A stretch of 10,965 bases of DNA from Zygnema cylindricum (GCA_037447655.1 JBBHKE010001258.1:312001-322965), one strand, 5' to 3'. Counted from the first letter of the stretch, positions 1-6,970 are shown. Numbers and translations are program-made. The notes: generated from the letters alone by a model not told the origin.

Positions 1-55
1 ACTTGAAACTTGCGCTCGATATCCGGAATTGTGGTAATATCCACACCAAAAAAGC

Positions 56-65
56 TATATAAAAA
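56..65 (+). promoter_or_regulatory. TATA-like element upstream of the tRNA-like sequence
   Basis: TATATAAAAA lies 32 bp (start to start) ahead of the tRNA-like sequence at 88. Plant tRNA genes often carry an upstream TATA-like element near -30, so the spacing is suggestive. The surrounding DNA is AT-rich, so the match could be chance. Confidence 0.25.
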
Positions 66-87
66 TGGACCCACCAGCGTAACATCC

Positions 88-158
88 GAACTGGTGGCAC
101 AGTGGTAGTGCGTTCGCAGCTTAAGTGAAAGGTCCCAGGTTCAAATCCAGGCCGGCTC
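88..158 (+). pseudogene. tRNA-like sequence (tRNA pseudogene or head of a tRNA-derived SINE)
   Basis: The stretch folds as a cloverleaf of tRNA length. Acceptor arms 88-94 and 152-158 pair at six of seven positions, counting one G-U and with one A-C mismatch. The D stem GCAC/GTGC (97-100, 108-111) is perfect. The anticodon stem 113-117/125-129 pairs with one wobble. The T stem 135-139/147-151 has one A-A mismatch. The A-box (TGGCACAGTGGT) and B-box (GGTTCAAATCC) match internal Pol III promoter elements. The anticodon loop is AGCTTAA: position 33, almost always U in working tRNAs, is G, and the nominal anticodon would be CTT (Lys). With the arm mismatches and no T-run of four or more just downstream, this looks like a decayed tRNA or a SINE head rather than a working tRNA gene. 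Confidence 0.45.
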
Positions 159-159
159 A

Positions 160-777
160 TCAATCCCTTTATTGGTATCGTCCATACTATCCCCCGATTC
201 TAGGAATCTTAACATAGTTGACGTCGTCTATAGGTTAATGCTCACCTCATGCATCTGCATATATTCTTGAAAAGAAAACTGAATTCTCTATTCAAGAAGT
301 AAGCGTACTGCGTGCGCATGCCTAGGCTGTAAAGCGTTACGTTACGCAAACAAACGTTCAAACGTTTTACAAATGTGTACACGAGAAAATCAATCACGAA
401 AAATATCCGAACAGTATCAGTCAATATTCTTGAATGGCTAATAAGTATCTGTTACATAATCTTTACTTTCTTGTTTTTTTTTTTTTTATTCTTGTTTTTA
501 TTTTCTTTTCGGGTGTTTTTTACTTTCTCGGGATCGTGCGATGTGACAAGGTCAAATACATTAGGACCACGACCAACATTTCTGAGGCGTTACACGTGCT
601 CAGTTTTTGTTGGCGCAAACTGGTTTGTCACTTTTCTACTCTCGAACGGAGAAATTTTCTGATGTTAACTTTTTGCGAGAACGGAAGGCTGTTAGTTTCA
701 ACAGCGAAATACCCCTAAGCGCAAATCCTCAATAACGGTACCAATAAATGCCTTCTACAGTACAAAACATAGAGTCT
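160..777. other. AT-rich flank without a supported gene
   Basis: No reading frame here looks coding. The open frames around 375-718 run through a pyrimidine-rich tract (about 462-530, with an uninterrupted run of 14 T at 474-487) that gives low-complexity Phe/Leu peptides. No family motif is visible in them. No terminal repeats or RNA gene were seen. Confidence 0.6.
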
Positions 778-939
778 ATCGCCATTGGAAGGAAAGGCCC
801 TTCGTTAAGCTTGTCGTACGTAATAATGGATCGAATAACTGAATTGAGAATTCCATCGGTTGAATTTTTTGTTTGAGAAGGAAAAGTGTTCCGTTAACTT
901 TTCACTTCTAACGAAGGGGCTCCTCGTTACAATGGCGAT
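778..939. repeat. Fold-back (inverted repeat) of about 162 bp
   Basis: The ends are inverted copies of each other. ATCGCCATTG at 778-787 is the exact complement of CAATGGCGAT at 930-939, and CCCTTCGTTA at 798-807 is the exact complement of TAACGAAGGG at 909-918. The 10-11 bases between the two blocks on each side are only loosely similar. The loop of about 100 bp is AT-rich and non-coding. The pattern fits a small fold-back element or MITE-like remnant. No convincing target-site duplication was seen, so mobility is an inference. Confidence 0.55.
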
Positions 940-1087
940 TTACCATTTACGAAAAAAGAATGCCATCTGCAGGGCTCAAACCAGGATCGCACCACTTCAT
1001 TGTCGACCGACAGCTGTCCCCTAACAACTGCCCACTCAATAGCAACAGACAGTAGTAAACTAATTCAAAATCGCAAAAACAAATTTT
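940..1087. other. Non-coding flank with a possible degenerate tRNA-like stretch on the minus strand
   Basis: No gene is visible. Read on the minus strand, about 1046-966 contains a B-box-like GGTTTGAGCCC and, at tRNA-like distance upstream, an A-box-like TGGGCAGTTGTTAGG. The arms do not pair into a cloverleaf, so a decayed SINE is only a weak possibility. The stretch ends at the target site of the copia insertion. Confidence 0.25.
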
Positions 1088-1092
1088 GTCGT
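1088..1092. repeat. Target-site duplication, left copy
   Basis: GTCGT directly precedes the TG that begins the 5' LTR and is repeated exactly after the CA that ends the 3' LTR (6971-6975). Five-base duplications are the standard footprint of copia integrases. Confidence 0.95.
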
Positions 1093-1120
1093 TGTTAGGA
1101 TATTGTACTGAGCACTTACT

Positions 1121-1256
1121 TAGCGACGAGATACTCTCGTAGCTAAATTAGCGACGATTAGCGACGAAAGTTGTTTCGTCGCTAGATATTTGAAGTGACG
1201 TAGAAAGTTAGCGACGAAGTAGTTTCGTCGCTGGATATTTGAAGGGACGTAGAAAT
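1121..1256 (+). repeat. Hairpin and tandem-repeat array in U3 (TAGCGACGA motif)
   Basis: The motif TAGCGACGA occurs four times (starting at 1121, 1149, 1159 and 1209), and three copies face an inverted partner. Hairpin one, 1121-1145, has a 10-bp stem with one mismatch and a 5-base loop. Hairpin two, 1159-1184, has a perfect 11-bp stem with a 4-base loop. Hairpin three, 1210-1232, has a perfect 9-bp stem with a 5-base loop. The last two sit in an imperfect tandem duplication (1158-1207 and 1208-1256), each unit ending in GATATTTGAAG followed by an ACGT-containing GACGTAGAAA. Repeated U3 boxes act as enhancers in plant copia elements such as Tnt1. A similar role here is an inference. The same array recurs in the 3' LTR. 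Confidence 0.8.
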
Positions 1257-1472
1257 TAAGTGTTCGTTTCGTTTCACGTATGTTTGAATAGTACTATAGA
1301 AGTGACGTGGAATTTGCTTGGTAGTTTCGGTTCACGTAAGTTCAAGTCATACCGTGTGATTCAAGTTGGTTCGCGGTTGACTTTCCTAGTCGTACCGTGT
1401 TGTTCAAGTCGGTTCAACGTATTGGTCGTGCTTTTTACCACGTTGATTCCTACGCGTTTCTAGTCGTGTACC

Positions 1473-1480
1473 TATATATA
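1473..1480 (+). promoter_or_regulatory. TATA box of the LTR promoter
   Basis: TATATATA stands alone in a moderately GC-containing part of the LTR, about 190 bp before its end, which suits a U3 core promoter. Transcription would be expected to begin roughly 25-35 bases downstream, near 1500-1510. The identical copy in the 3' LTR is at 6779-6786. Confidence 0.65.
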
Positions 1481-1666
1481 TTAGTTGAGACTTCGTGGTA
1501 GAATTATCTTTAAGGAGGCGTAGCTTGTTAAGGAGGCGTAGAAAGATCGGAAGTAAAATGAAGGAAGAAAAGAAGTTGTATTTGCATTGTACTTAATATA
1601 TTGAATATCTTTTTGGAGGAACACCAGTGTTGTGTGTGTATTTTATTTGGTTTGTAATCTTTCAAT

Positions 1667-1678
1667 TGGTATCGGAGC
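1667..1678 (+). promoter_or_regulatory. Primer-binding site for initiator-Met tRNA type primer
   Basis: TGGTATCGGAGC begins two bases after the 5' LTR, the usual spacing for plant copia elements. It differs at one position from the common plant site TGGTATCAGAGC, which is complementary to the 3' end of initiator methionine tRNA. The changed base would give a G-U wobble against the usual tRNA sequence, so priming by the same tRNA stays plausible. Confidence 0.85.
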
Positions 1679-1702
1679 AGGTTACTGGCAACATTTGCCG
1701 GT

Positions 1703-4700
1703 ATGGCGGAGAAAGGAAAATCCCCGGCGGAAGCTAGTGGGGGAGTTAGTGGAGGAGGAGTTACAGGGACACAATATGATGAGTATGACGAATGGGGGGA
1801 GAAAAATGTGAAGATGGACGAAGGAACGTTTGAACGCTTTCAAGAGTTTCTCAAAACACAAGAAGATGATGGAGATGGAGGAGTAAGTGGAGACTCACGC
1901 AACTCTAAGAAAATACAAAAAAAAAAGAAGGGAAAATCTAAACTTTATGAGGAAGAGGAGGAGAGCGAAGATGATGATTTTAAAGTGTTTAATAAAACCA
2001 TCGTCTTCACGGGTTCCAACTATGCAATTTGGAAGAGATACATTCGAGGAGCATTCACACCGAAAAAACTTTGGGACATCGTTATCGGGGAAGAAACACG
2101 ACCGGATCCTTCCGTGGATCCATCCGGAGCATATAAGTGGGACAAGAAAGATATGGCGGCCTCCACCGCACTTATACAAAGTTGTGCTAGTTCTATGCAT
2201 GAACACCTTCTAACTCATGATAGGGCTTTTGATTGTTGGACCGCTTTGCAAAATGCGTTTGAAAATGGATTTGAGGCAAATGAAAATTATCTCTTTGAGG
2301 AGTATATTGGGTTTAGAATGAAGGAGAATGAGTCCATAGATGATGGAGTCAAAAGGTTTAATGTTATCATAGAACAACTTAACTCACTCAATAACTTCCC
2401 TACAGAAAAAGAGAGGTTGTTTGTTTTCATGAGGAGTCTTCCAAGCAAGTTTGCGGTAGCAAAGGAGGTCATCAAGGGACGAGAGAAACCAACAATGGCA
2501 TACGCTATCAATCACTTGAAAAGTACGGAGAAGGAGAAAGCAACACCGAAAGAGGAAAACAAGGGGTCATCCTACCAGAGTTATCAAGAGGAGGATGACG
2601 GAGGAGCTTACAACTTTAGGGGATCTAGGGGGAGAGGAGGTGGACATCGTGGACGAGGAGGCAGGTCACAGGGCCGAGGGAGAGGCTCATATCTTCGTGA
2701 TACCTCTCAGATGACTTGTTACAATTGTAACGAGATTGGGCATGGCTCTTTTGAATGCCCAGACAAAAGCAAACAGTGTAACGTTTGTCATAAATGGGGA
2801 CACACTGGTCGCGGTTGTTATCAAAACAAGGGAAACAATCGCGGAGGGGGACAATTTAGAGGCGGAGGAAGTGGAGGAAGTGGAAGTAGCTCATCAGGTA
2901 GAGGGGATTTTGTTGGGGATGGGCCAATGGGACAGGATCAAGAATTTTTCGTTTCACTCATTGAGGAATCACAGGAAAAGGAGGATATTCTATTTCACAC
3001 ACGAGGCAAGGAGAGTAAGGGAAAATTTAACAGTTGGATCATAGATTCAGGTGCCACACATCACATGTGTTCAGATCCAGGACTATTCAGTGACATTAGA
3101 AAACTCACTATACCAAAATCCATCATAGTGGCTAATGGTTCAATGATGGTCATCGATACAGTGGGAACAGTACGGTTGGATCTACCAACACAAGATAGGG
3201 AAGGGAAAACTAGAGTCAATAGAGTACGCTTTAACAATGTGCTTTATAATCCAGGGGGGTGCATTAATCTCTTAAGTGTCCCACAGCTTCAAAAGAAAGG
3301 AGGAAGAGCCACATGCTTAGAAGGAGGTAGAATCATTTTGAGTAGTAAAACAGGGCCATTTGCAGAAGGCATTGTGACTGAAAATATGCAAAGTAGGCTG
3401 ATTTGGAGAAAACCAGAAAATAGGACGGCAGATGAAGAAGGTCATCTCCATTCGGCAGAAGTCAACAAGGAGGACCTGACGTTGTGGCACCATCGTATGT
3501 GTCACACTTCAGAGAGTAACATTAAGGAGATGATTCGTCATGGGGCGGTTCGAGGGCTAGATGTAGCAACAGGAGAGAAGGTCATTGGATGTGTTGGATG
3601 CACAAAAGGGAAACATAAAAGGAAGCCTCATCCGGTGAAAGATCTTCAATTCAAAGCGAATGCCCCTCTAGATCTAGTCCATGTAGATCTTTGTGGGGAC
3701 ACACATCTAGAAACCATTGGAAAAAATAAGTACATTATGGTGATAGTTGATGATTTCAGCAGAAAGACATGGGTATATCTTTTAAAAGCTAAGTCTGACG
3801 CTCTTGAAACATTTAAAGAATTTGTGGTCATGGCTGAGAGGGAAAGTGAGAGGCAGGTAAAGGCGGTACGCTCAGACCGAGGAGGTGAATTTCTTGCTTT
3901 CGCCGATTACTGTAAGGAGACGGGGATTAAGCAGCAGTTCACGGCTCCTTATTCCCCACAATCGAATGGAATTGCAGAGAGGAAGAATCGGACATTGCAA
4001 GAGATGGTACGAGCCATGCTCCATACGACGAAACTCACGCATCGTCTTTGGGGAGAAGCAATCAGGGCAGCTAACCATATTACCAACAGGAGAATAAATT
4101 CCGCTTTGGGCAACAAAACACCGGAGGAACTTTGGAGTGGACAAACACCTACAGTAAAACACTTAAGGATTTGGGGATGTGAGGCTATGGGATACATAGA
4201 GGAAAGAAATCGGGAGGGAAAGTTCGCTGCACGGTCATGGGAAGGATATTTTGTGGGATATAGTGAGAATTCAATGCAGTATAGGATTTACAACCCAGTC
4301 ACTAGAACGGTTAAAGAGTCTAGAAATGTGGAGTTTAATGAGAATTTGGAATGGATGGTGAAAGGAGCTAATGAGTCCAAACGAGCTCAAGATTACGAGG
4401 AGGAAAGTCATTATGAGAAGTTCACTGGAGAGGAGGAGGAAGAGGACGAAGTTTTGTCAGAGGTAGAGACGAAGAAAAAGGTGCGATTTGTAGAGAAACC
4501 TTTAGAGAAAGTTTCTACACCTAAGCTTAGCGGCACCAAGTCACAAGGAGACAAAGTCACCAGAGAATCACCCACAGGCATTGACAACGTGACATTAGAA
4601 GAAACAACCCTAGAGAAGGAGGATGATGACAAGATTGAGAACAGTGATTCGGACAAAGAATTTGCAGATGACGTACGGAGAAGTAAAAGATCCACTAAAG

Positions 4701-4810
4701 GGAAGGCACCGGAACGATTTTCACCTGGACTATCATATAAAAAGCAAACCAGCTACCAGAGGGCAATTTCCGAAATTAGAGAAGGAAGGGCGGAATCCTT
4801 TCTCTTATGA
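1703..4810 (+). CDS. Copia Gag - protease - integrase, 1035 residues, ending at an in-frame TGA
   Basis: The first ATG after the primer-binding site was taken as start. Residues 1-95 are a Gly-rich, acidic and Lys-rich extension, including a KKKK stretch near 73 followed by a Glu/Asp run. The Gag core begins with FTGSNYAIW (102-110) and runs to about 280. An Arg/Gly-rich segment (about 306-330) precedes two CCHC zinc knuckles, C339-C342-H347-C352 and C359-C362-H367-C372, followed by a second Gly-rich stretch. The aspartic protease has its catalytic motif DSGA at 448-451. The integrase zinc-binding residues are H596, H601, C630 and C633. Its catalytic residues are D662, D725 and E759 (in AERKNRT), and an SH3-like segment lies near 840-885. 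An acidic linker and a basic RRSKRS motif follow. The frame ends about 15 codons before the conserved SYQEA region that leads into reverse transcriptase, so the polyprotein is cut between integrase and reverse transcriptase. Confidence 0.93.
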   Translation: MAEKGKSPAEASGGVSGGGVTGTQYDEYDEWGEKNVKMDEGTFERFQEFLKTQEDDGDGGVSGDSRNSKKIQKKKKGKSKLYEEEEESEDDDFKVFNKTIVFTGSNYAIWKRYIRGAFTPKKLWDIVIGEETRPDPSVDPSGAYKWDKKDMAASTALIQSCASSMHEHLLTHDRAFDCWTALQNAFENGFEANENYLFEEYIGFRMKENESIDDGVKRFNVIIEQLNSLNNFPTEKERLFVFMRSLPSKFAVAKEVIKGREKPTMAYAINHLKSTEKEKATPKEENKGSSYQSYQEEDDGGAYNFRGSRGRGGGHRGRGGRSQGRGRGSYLRDTSQMTCYNCNEIGHGSFECPDKSKQCNVCHKWGHTGRGCYQNKGNNRGGGQFRGGGSGGSGSSSSGRGDFVGDGPMGQDQEFFVSLIEESQEKEDILFHTRGKESKGKFNSWIIDSGATHHMCSDPGLFSDIRKLTIPKSIIVANGSMMVIDTVGTVRLDLPTQDREGKTRVNRVRFNNVLYNPGGCINLLSVPQLQKKGGRATCLEGGRIILSSKTGPFAEGIVTENMQSRLIWRKPENRTADEEGHLHSAEVNKEDLTLWHHRMCHTSESNIKEMIRHGAVRGLDVATGEKVIGCVGCTKGKHKRKPHPVKDLQFKANAPLDLVHVDLCGDTHLETIGKNKYIMVIVDDFSRKTWVYLLKAKSDALETFKEFVVMAERESERQVKAVRSDRGGEFLAFADYCKETGIKQQFTAPYSPQSNGIAERKNRTLQEMVRAMLHTTKLTHRLWGEAIRAANHITNRRINSALGNKTPEELWSGQTPTVKHLRIWGCEAMGYIEERNREGKFAARSWEGYFVGYSENSMQYRIYNPVTRTVKESRNVEFNENLEWMVKGANESKRAQDYEEESHYEKFTGEEEEEDEVLSEVETKKKVRFVEKPLEKVSTPKLSGTKSQGDKVTRESPTGIDNVTLEETTLEKEDDDKIENSDSDKEFADDVRRSKRSTKGKAPERFSPGLSYKKQTSYQRAISEIREGRAESFLL
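4808..4810 (+). other. In-frame TGA between integrase and reverse transcriptase
   Basis: The frames on either side are in the same phase and both read as copia pol sequence, so this is a single-codon interruption and not a frameshift. A C-to-T change of an arginine CGA would create it, a typical outcome of cytosine methylation and deamination in plant DNA. The following bases (AAGGC) do not match the well-known leaky contexts such as UGA-CUA. Readthrough is possible but not indicated by the sequence. Confidence 0.9.
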
Positions 4811-6364
4811 AAGGCAATTACAGAAAATCGTCCGGCGGATCCTCAATCATACCAAGAGGCTCGAGACTCGGACGAATGGGAGGAGAAGTGGAAACCGGCG
4901 TTTATCAAAGAATTTAATTCTGTAAAATCGAATGGGTGTTTTGAAGAGGTAGATTTGCCGGTTGGTAAGAAGGCGATTGACTCAAAGTGGGTTTTTAAGA
5001 CAAAGACGGGAGCTTCGGGAGAAATTCTTAAGTATAAGGCGCGGTTAGTATGTAAAGGCTTTCAGCAGAAGGAGGGTATTGATTATTCTGAGACTTTTGC
5101 TCCTGTGGTTAAGTTTGATTCTTTGCGAGCAATTATTGCAATGGCGGCGGCGGAAGGAATGCATATCAAACAGATGGATGTAGAGACAGCTTTCTTAAAT
5201 GGAGAACTAGAAGAGGAGGTGTATATGAAAATTCCAGAAGGAGTTCCTGGAAAGAATGGAAAAGTATGGAGGTTGTGGAAGGCTTTGTATGGTTTGAAGC
5301 AGGCACCAAGAACATGGAACCATAAGCTTCACAAGGTCTTACTAATTTTGGGATTTAGGAGGCTTACTGCAGATTGTGGAGTGTATATTCGGGGAGAAGG
5401 TAGGGACATGGTAATCTTCAGTGTTTACGTAGATGATTTCATTTCTATCTCTCACAACTTGGATTTACTTGAAGAATTAAAGATTGAATTTCGGAAGTAT
5501 TTTAAAATCACAGATTTAGGAGATGCACAATACATTGTGGGAGTTCAGATTCAGAGAAGGAGGAACGGAGATATTAAGTTAAGCCAGGAACAATATGCAA
5601 AAGAGGTACTTGAAAGATTTGGGTTTTTAGATTGTAAGCCACTTGGAACTCCCCTTGATCCTCGTGATAAGCTTTCTAATTTTGTTAAAAGTCCCGACGT
5701 TGATGCCCCGTATAGGGAGGCGGTCGGAAGCTTAATGTATTTGAGTGTCGGTACTAGGCCAGACATTAGTGCTGCAGTAAGCGTGGTTAGTCGGTATTGT
5801 AGCAATCCGAAAAAAATACATTGGGAGGCAGTGAAGAGAATCTTTAGATATTTGGCTGGAACACTTAGTCTTGGAATTGTTTATAGGAAGGGTGAGGGCT
5901 TGAGTTGTTATGGATATTGTGATGCCGACTATGGAGGAGACCATGATACAGGAAGGTCTACTTCAGGATATGTGTTTTTACTTGCAGGAGGAGCGATCTC
6001 GTGGAATTCCCGTTTGCAACCTACTGTGGCACTTTCATCAACGGAGGCGGAGTATATGGCAGCGTGTCATGCTGCGAAGAATGCTGTGTGGATTAAAGAA
6101 TTTTTATCGGAGGTTGGAGTGGAAAAAGAATGCATGCAAATATTAAGTGATAATATGTCTTCCATTGCACTTAGTAAAAATCCTATTTTGCATAAGCGCA
6201 CTAAACACATTAAAATTCAGTGGCATTTTGTTCGAGATTTGGTTGCGGAAAAAGAAGTTGAATTTTCGTTTGTTCCTACAGAAGAACAAGCTGCTGATAT
6301 GTTAACCAAAGCAGCATTGAAGGAAGTCTATGAAATGGGAAAGAAGTTAGTGGGCATGGAGTAA
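4811..6364 (+). CDS. Copia reverse transcriptase - RNase H, downstream half of the interrupted pol frame
   Basis: This continues the gag-integrase frame after the TGA. It begins with the linker that usually precedes copia reverse transcriptase and has no in-frame ATG until 5141, which is already inside the polymerase, so it probably has no start of its own. Visible reverse transcriptase motifs are DSKWVFK (from 4979), ETFAPVVKFDSLR, MDVETAFLNGEL, YGLKQAPRTWN, the catalytic YVDD (5426-5437), and the GTRPDISAAV segment. RNase H acidic residues are D at 5921 (in YCDADYGGD), E at 6044 (in SSTEAEYMA) and D at 6149 (in SDNMSS), with TKHIKIQWHFVRD following. All catalytic residues are present. The frame ends at TAA 6362-6364, just before the polypurine region. 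If read through, Gag-Pol would be about 1550 residues, slightly long for the family. Confidence 0.9.
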   Translation, partial: KAITENRPADPQSYQEARDSDEWEEKWKPAFIKEFNSVKSNGCFEEVDLPVGKKAIDSKWVFKTKTGASGEILKYKARLVCKGFQQKEGIDYSETFAPVVKFDSLRAIIAMAAAEGMHIKQMDVETAFLNGELEEEVYMKIPEGVPGKNGKVWRLWKALYGLKQAPRTWNHKLHKVLLILGFRRLTADCGVYIRGEGRDMVIFSVYVDDFISISHNLDLLEELKIEFRKYFKITDLGDAQYIVGVQIQRRRNGDIKLSQEQYAKEVLERFGFLDCKPLGTPLDPRDKLSNFVKSPDVDAPYREAVGSLMYLSVGTRPDISAAVSVVSRYCSNPKKIHWEAVKRIFRYLAGTLSLGIVYRKGEGLSCYGYCDADYGGDHDTGRSTSGYVFLLAGGAISWNSRLQPTVALSSTEAEYMAACHAAKNAVWIKEFLSEVGVEKECMQILSDNMSSIALSKNPILHKRTKHIKIQWHFVRDLVAEKEVEFSFVPTEEQAADMLTKAALKEVYEMGKKLVGME

Positions 6365-6387
6365 GAGGGGGCTTTAAGTGTCTCAGT

Positions 6388-6398
6388 AAGAGGGGGAA
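6388..6398 (+). promoter_or_regulatory. Polypurine tract (plus-strand primer) with an upstream duplicate
   Basis: AAGAGGGGGAA directly abuts the 3' LTR, the position needed to prime plus-strand DNA synthesis. The 12-base word AGTAAGAGGGGG occurs twice, at 6360-6371 (overlapping the pol stop codon) and at 6385-6396, 25 bases apart. Only the second copy touches the LTR. Confidence 0.85.
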
Positions 6399-6970
6399 TG
6401 TTAGGATATTGTACTGAGCACTTACTTAGCGACGAGATACTCTCGTAGCTAAATTAGCGACGATTAGCGACGAAAGTTGTTTCGTCGCTAGATATTTGAA
6501 GTGACGTAGAAAGTTAGCGACGAAGTAGTTTCGTCGCTGGATATTTGAAGGGACGTAGAAATTAAGTGTTCGTTTCGTTTCACGTATGTTTGAATAGTAC
6601 TATAGAAGTGACGTGGAATTTGCTTGGTAGTTTCGGTTCACGTAAGTTCAAGTCATACCGTGTGATTCAAGTTGGTTCGCGGTTGACTTTCCTAGTCGTA
6701 CCGTGTTGTTCAAGTCGGTTCAACGTATTGGTCGTGCTTTTTACCACGTTGATTCCTACGCGTTTCTAGTCGTGTACCTATATATATTAGTTGAGACTTC
6801 GTGGTAGAATTATCTTTAAGGAGGCGTAGCTTGTTAAGGAGGCGTAGAAAGATCGGAAGTAAAATGAAGGAAGAAAAGAAGTTGTATTTGCATTGTACTT
6901 AATATATTGAATATCTTTTTGGAGGAACACCAGTGTTGTGTGTGTATTTTATTTGGTTTGTAATCTTTCA
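6399..6970 (+). repeat. 3' LTR of the copia element
   Basis: It is 572 bp, begins TG and ends CA, and by eye shows no difference from the 5' LTR. It repeats the U3 hairpin array (6427-6538) and the TATA box (6779-6786). An AT-rich stretch (ACTTAATATATTGAATAT, about 6898-6915) followed by a TG-rich stretch (about 6932-6945) near its end could serve polyadenylation, but this cannot be fixed from sequence. Confidence 0.95.

Larger units (their letters stand above)
1093..1664 (+). repeat. 5' LTR of the copia element
   Basis: It begins TGTTAGGATATTG and ends GTAATCTTTCA, and it matches 6399-6970 base for base at a constant offset of 5306. The U3 part holds a cluster of hairpins (1121-1232), ACGT-core motifs of the kind bound by plant bZIP factors (TGACGT at 1196-1201, TGACGTGG at 1303-1310), and an imperfect direct repeat (about 1345-1375 and 1388-1416, sharing an ACCGTGT core and TTCAAGT). 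A TATA box lies at 1473-1480. A direct repeat TAAGGAGGCGTAG occurs at 1511-1523 and 1529-1541, close to where transcription would begin. The exact U3/R/U5 borders cannot be read from sequence alone. Confidence 0.95.
1093..6970 (+). mobile_element. Complete Ty1/copia LTR retrotransposon, 5878 bp
   Basis: The element has every structural part: 572-bp LTRs beginning TG and ending CA, a 5-bp target-site duplication, a primer-binding site two bases after the 5' LTR, a gag-pol frame, and a polypurine tract abutting the 3' LTR. The domain order Gag - protease - integrase - reverse transcriptase - RNase H assigns it to Ty1/copia, because in Ty3/gypsy elements integrase follows RNase H. There is no envelope-like or other extra frame, since the pol stop lies 34 bases before the 3' LTR. 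By eye the two LTRs are identical over all 572 positions, which implies a very recent insertion. The only visible lesion is an in-frame TGA at 4808-4810. Neither a chromodomain nor a nested insertion was seen. Confidence 0.97.

Noticed and set aside
30-45. Small hairpin TGTGG-TAATAT-CCACA, reminiscent of a viral origin stem-loop
   Set aside because: The stem is only five base pairs and the loop lacks the full TAATATTAC motif. No replication gene is present.
171-180. ATTGGTATCG, identical to the start of the primer-binding site region
   Set aside because: It is a ten-base match with no LTR end beside it and no other element sequence nearby. Chance is enough.
375-718. Overlapping open frames of about 95 codons in the left flank
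   Set aside because: They run through a pyrimidine-rich tract and give low-complexity Phe/Leu peptides without family features.
966-1046. A- and B-box-like words on the minus strand suggesting a second tRNA-derived SINE
   Set aside because: The spacing is right, but D and T arms do not pair and the boxes are degenerate. It is kept only as a weak remark in the flank entry.
1260-1463. 67-codon open frame inside the 5' LTR, repeated at 6566-6769
   Set aside because: It is identical in both LTRs only because the LTRs are identical. It lies in U3 upstream of the TATA box and shows no motif.
4623-4925. 100-codon frame overlapping the end of the integrase frame, considered as a frameshift bridge to reverse transcriptase
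   Set aside because: The integrase and reverse transcriptase parts are in one frame, and the sequence right after the TGA in that frame reads as copia linker. No frameshift is needed.
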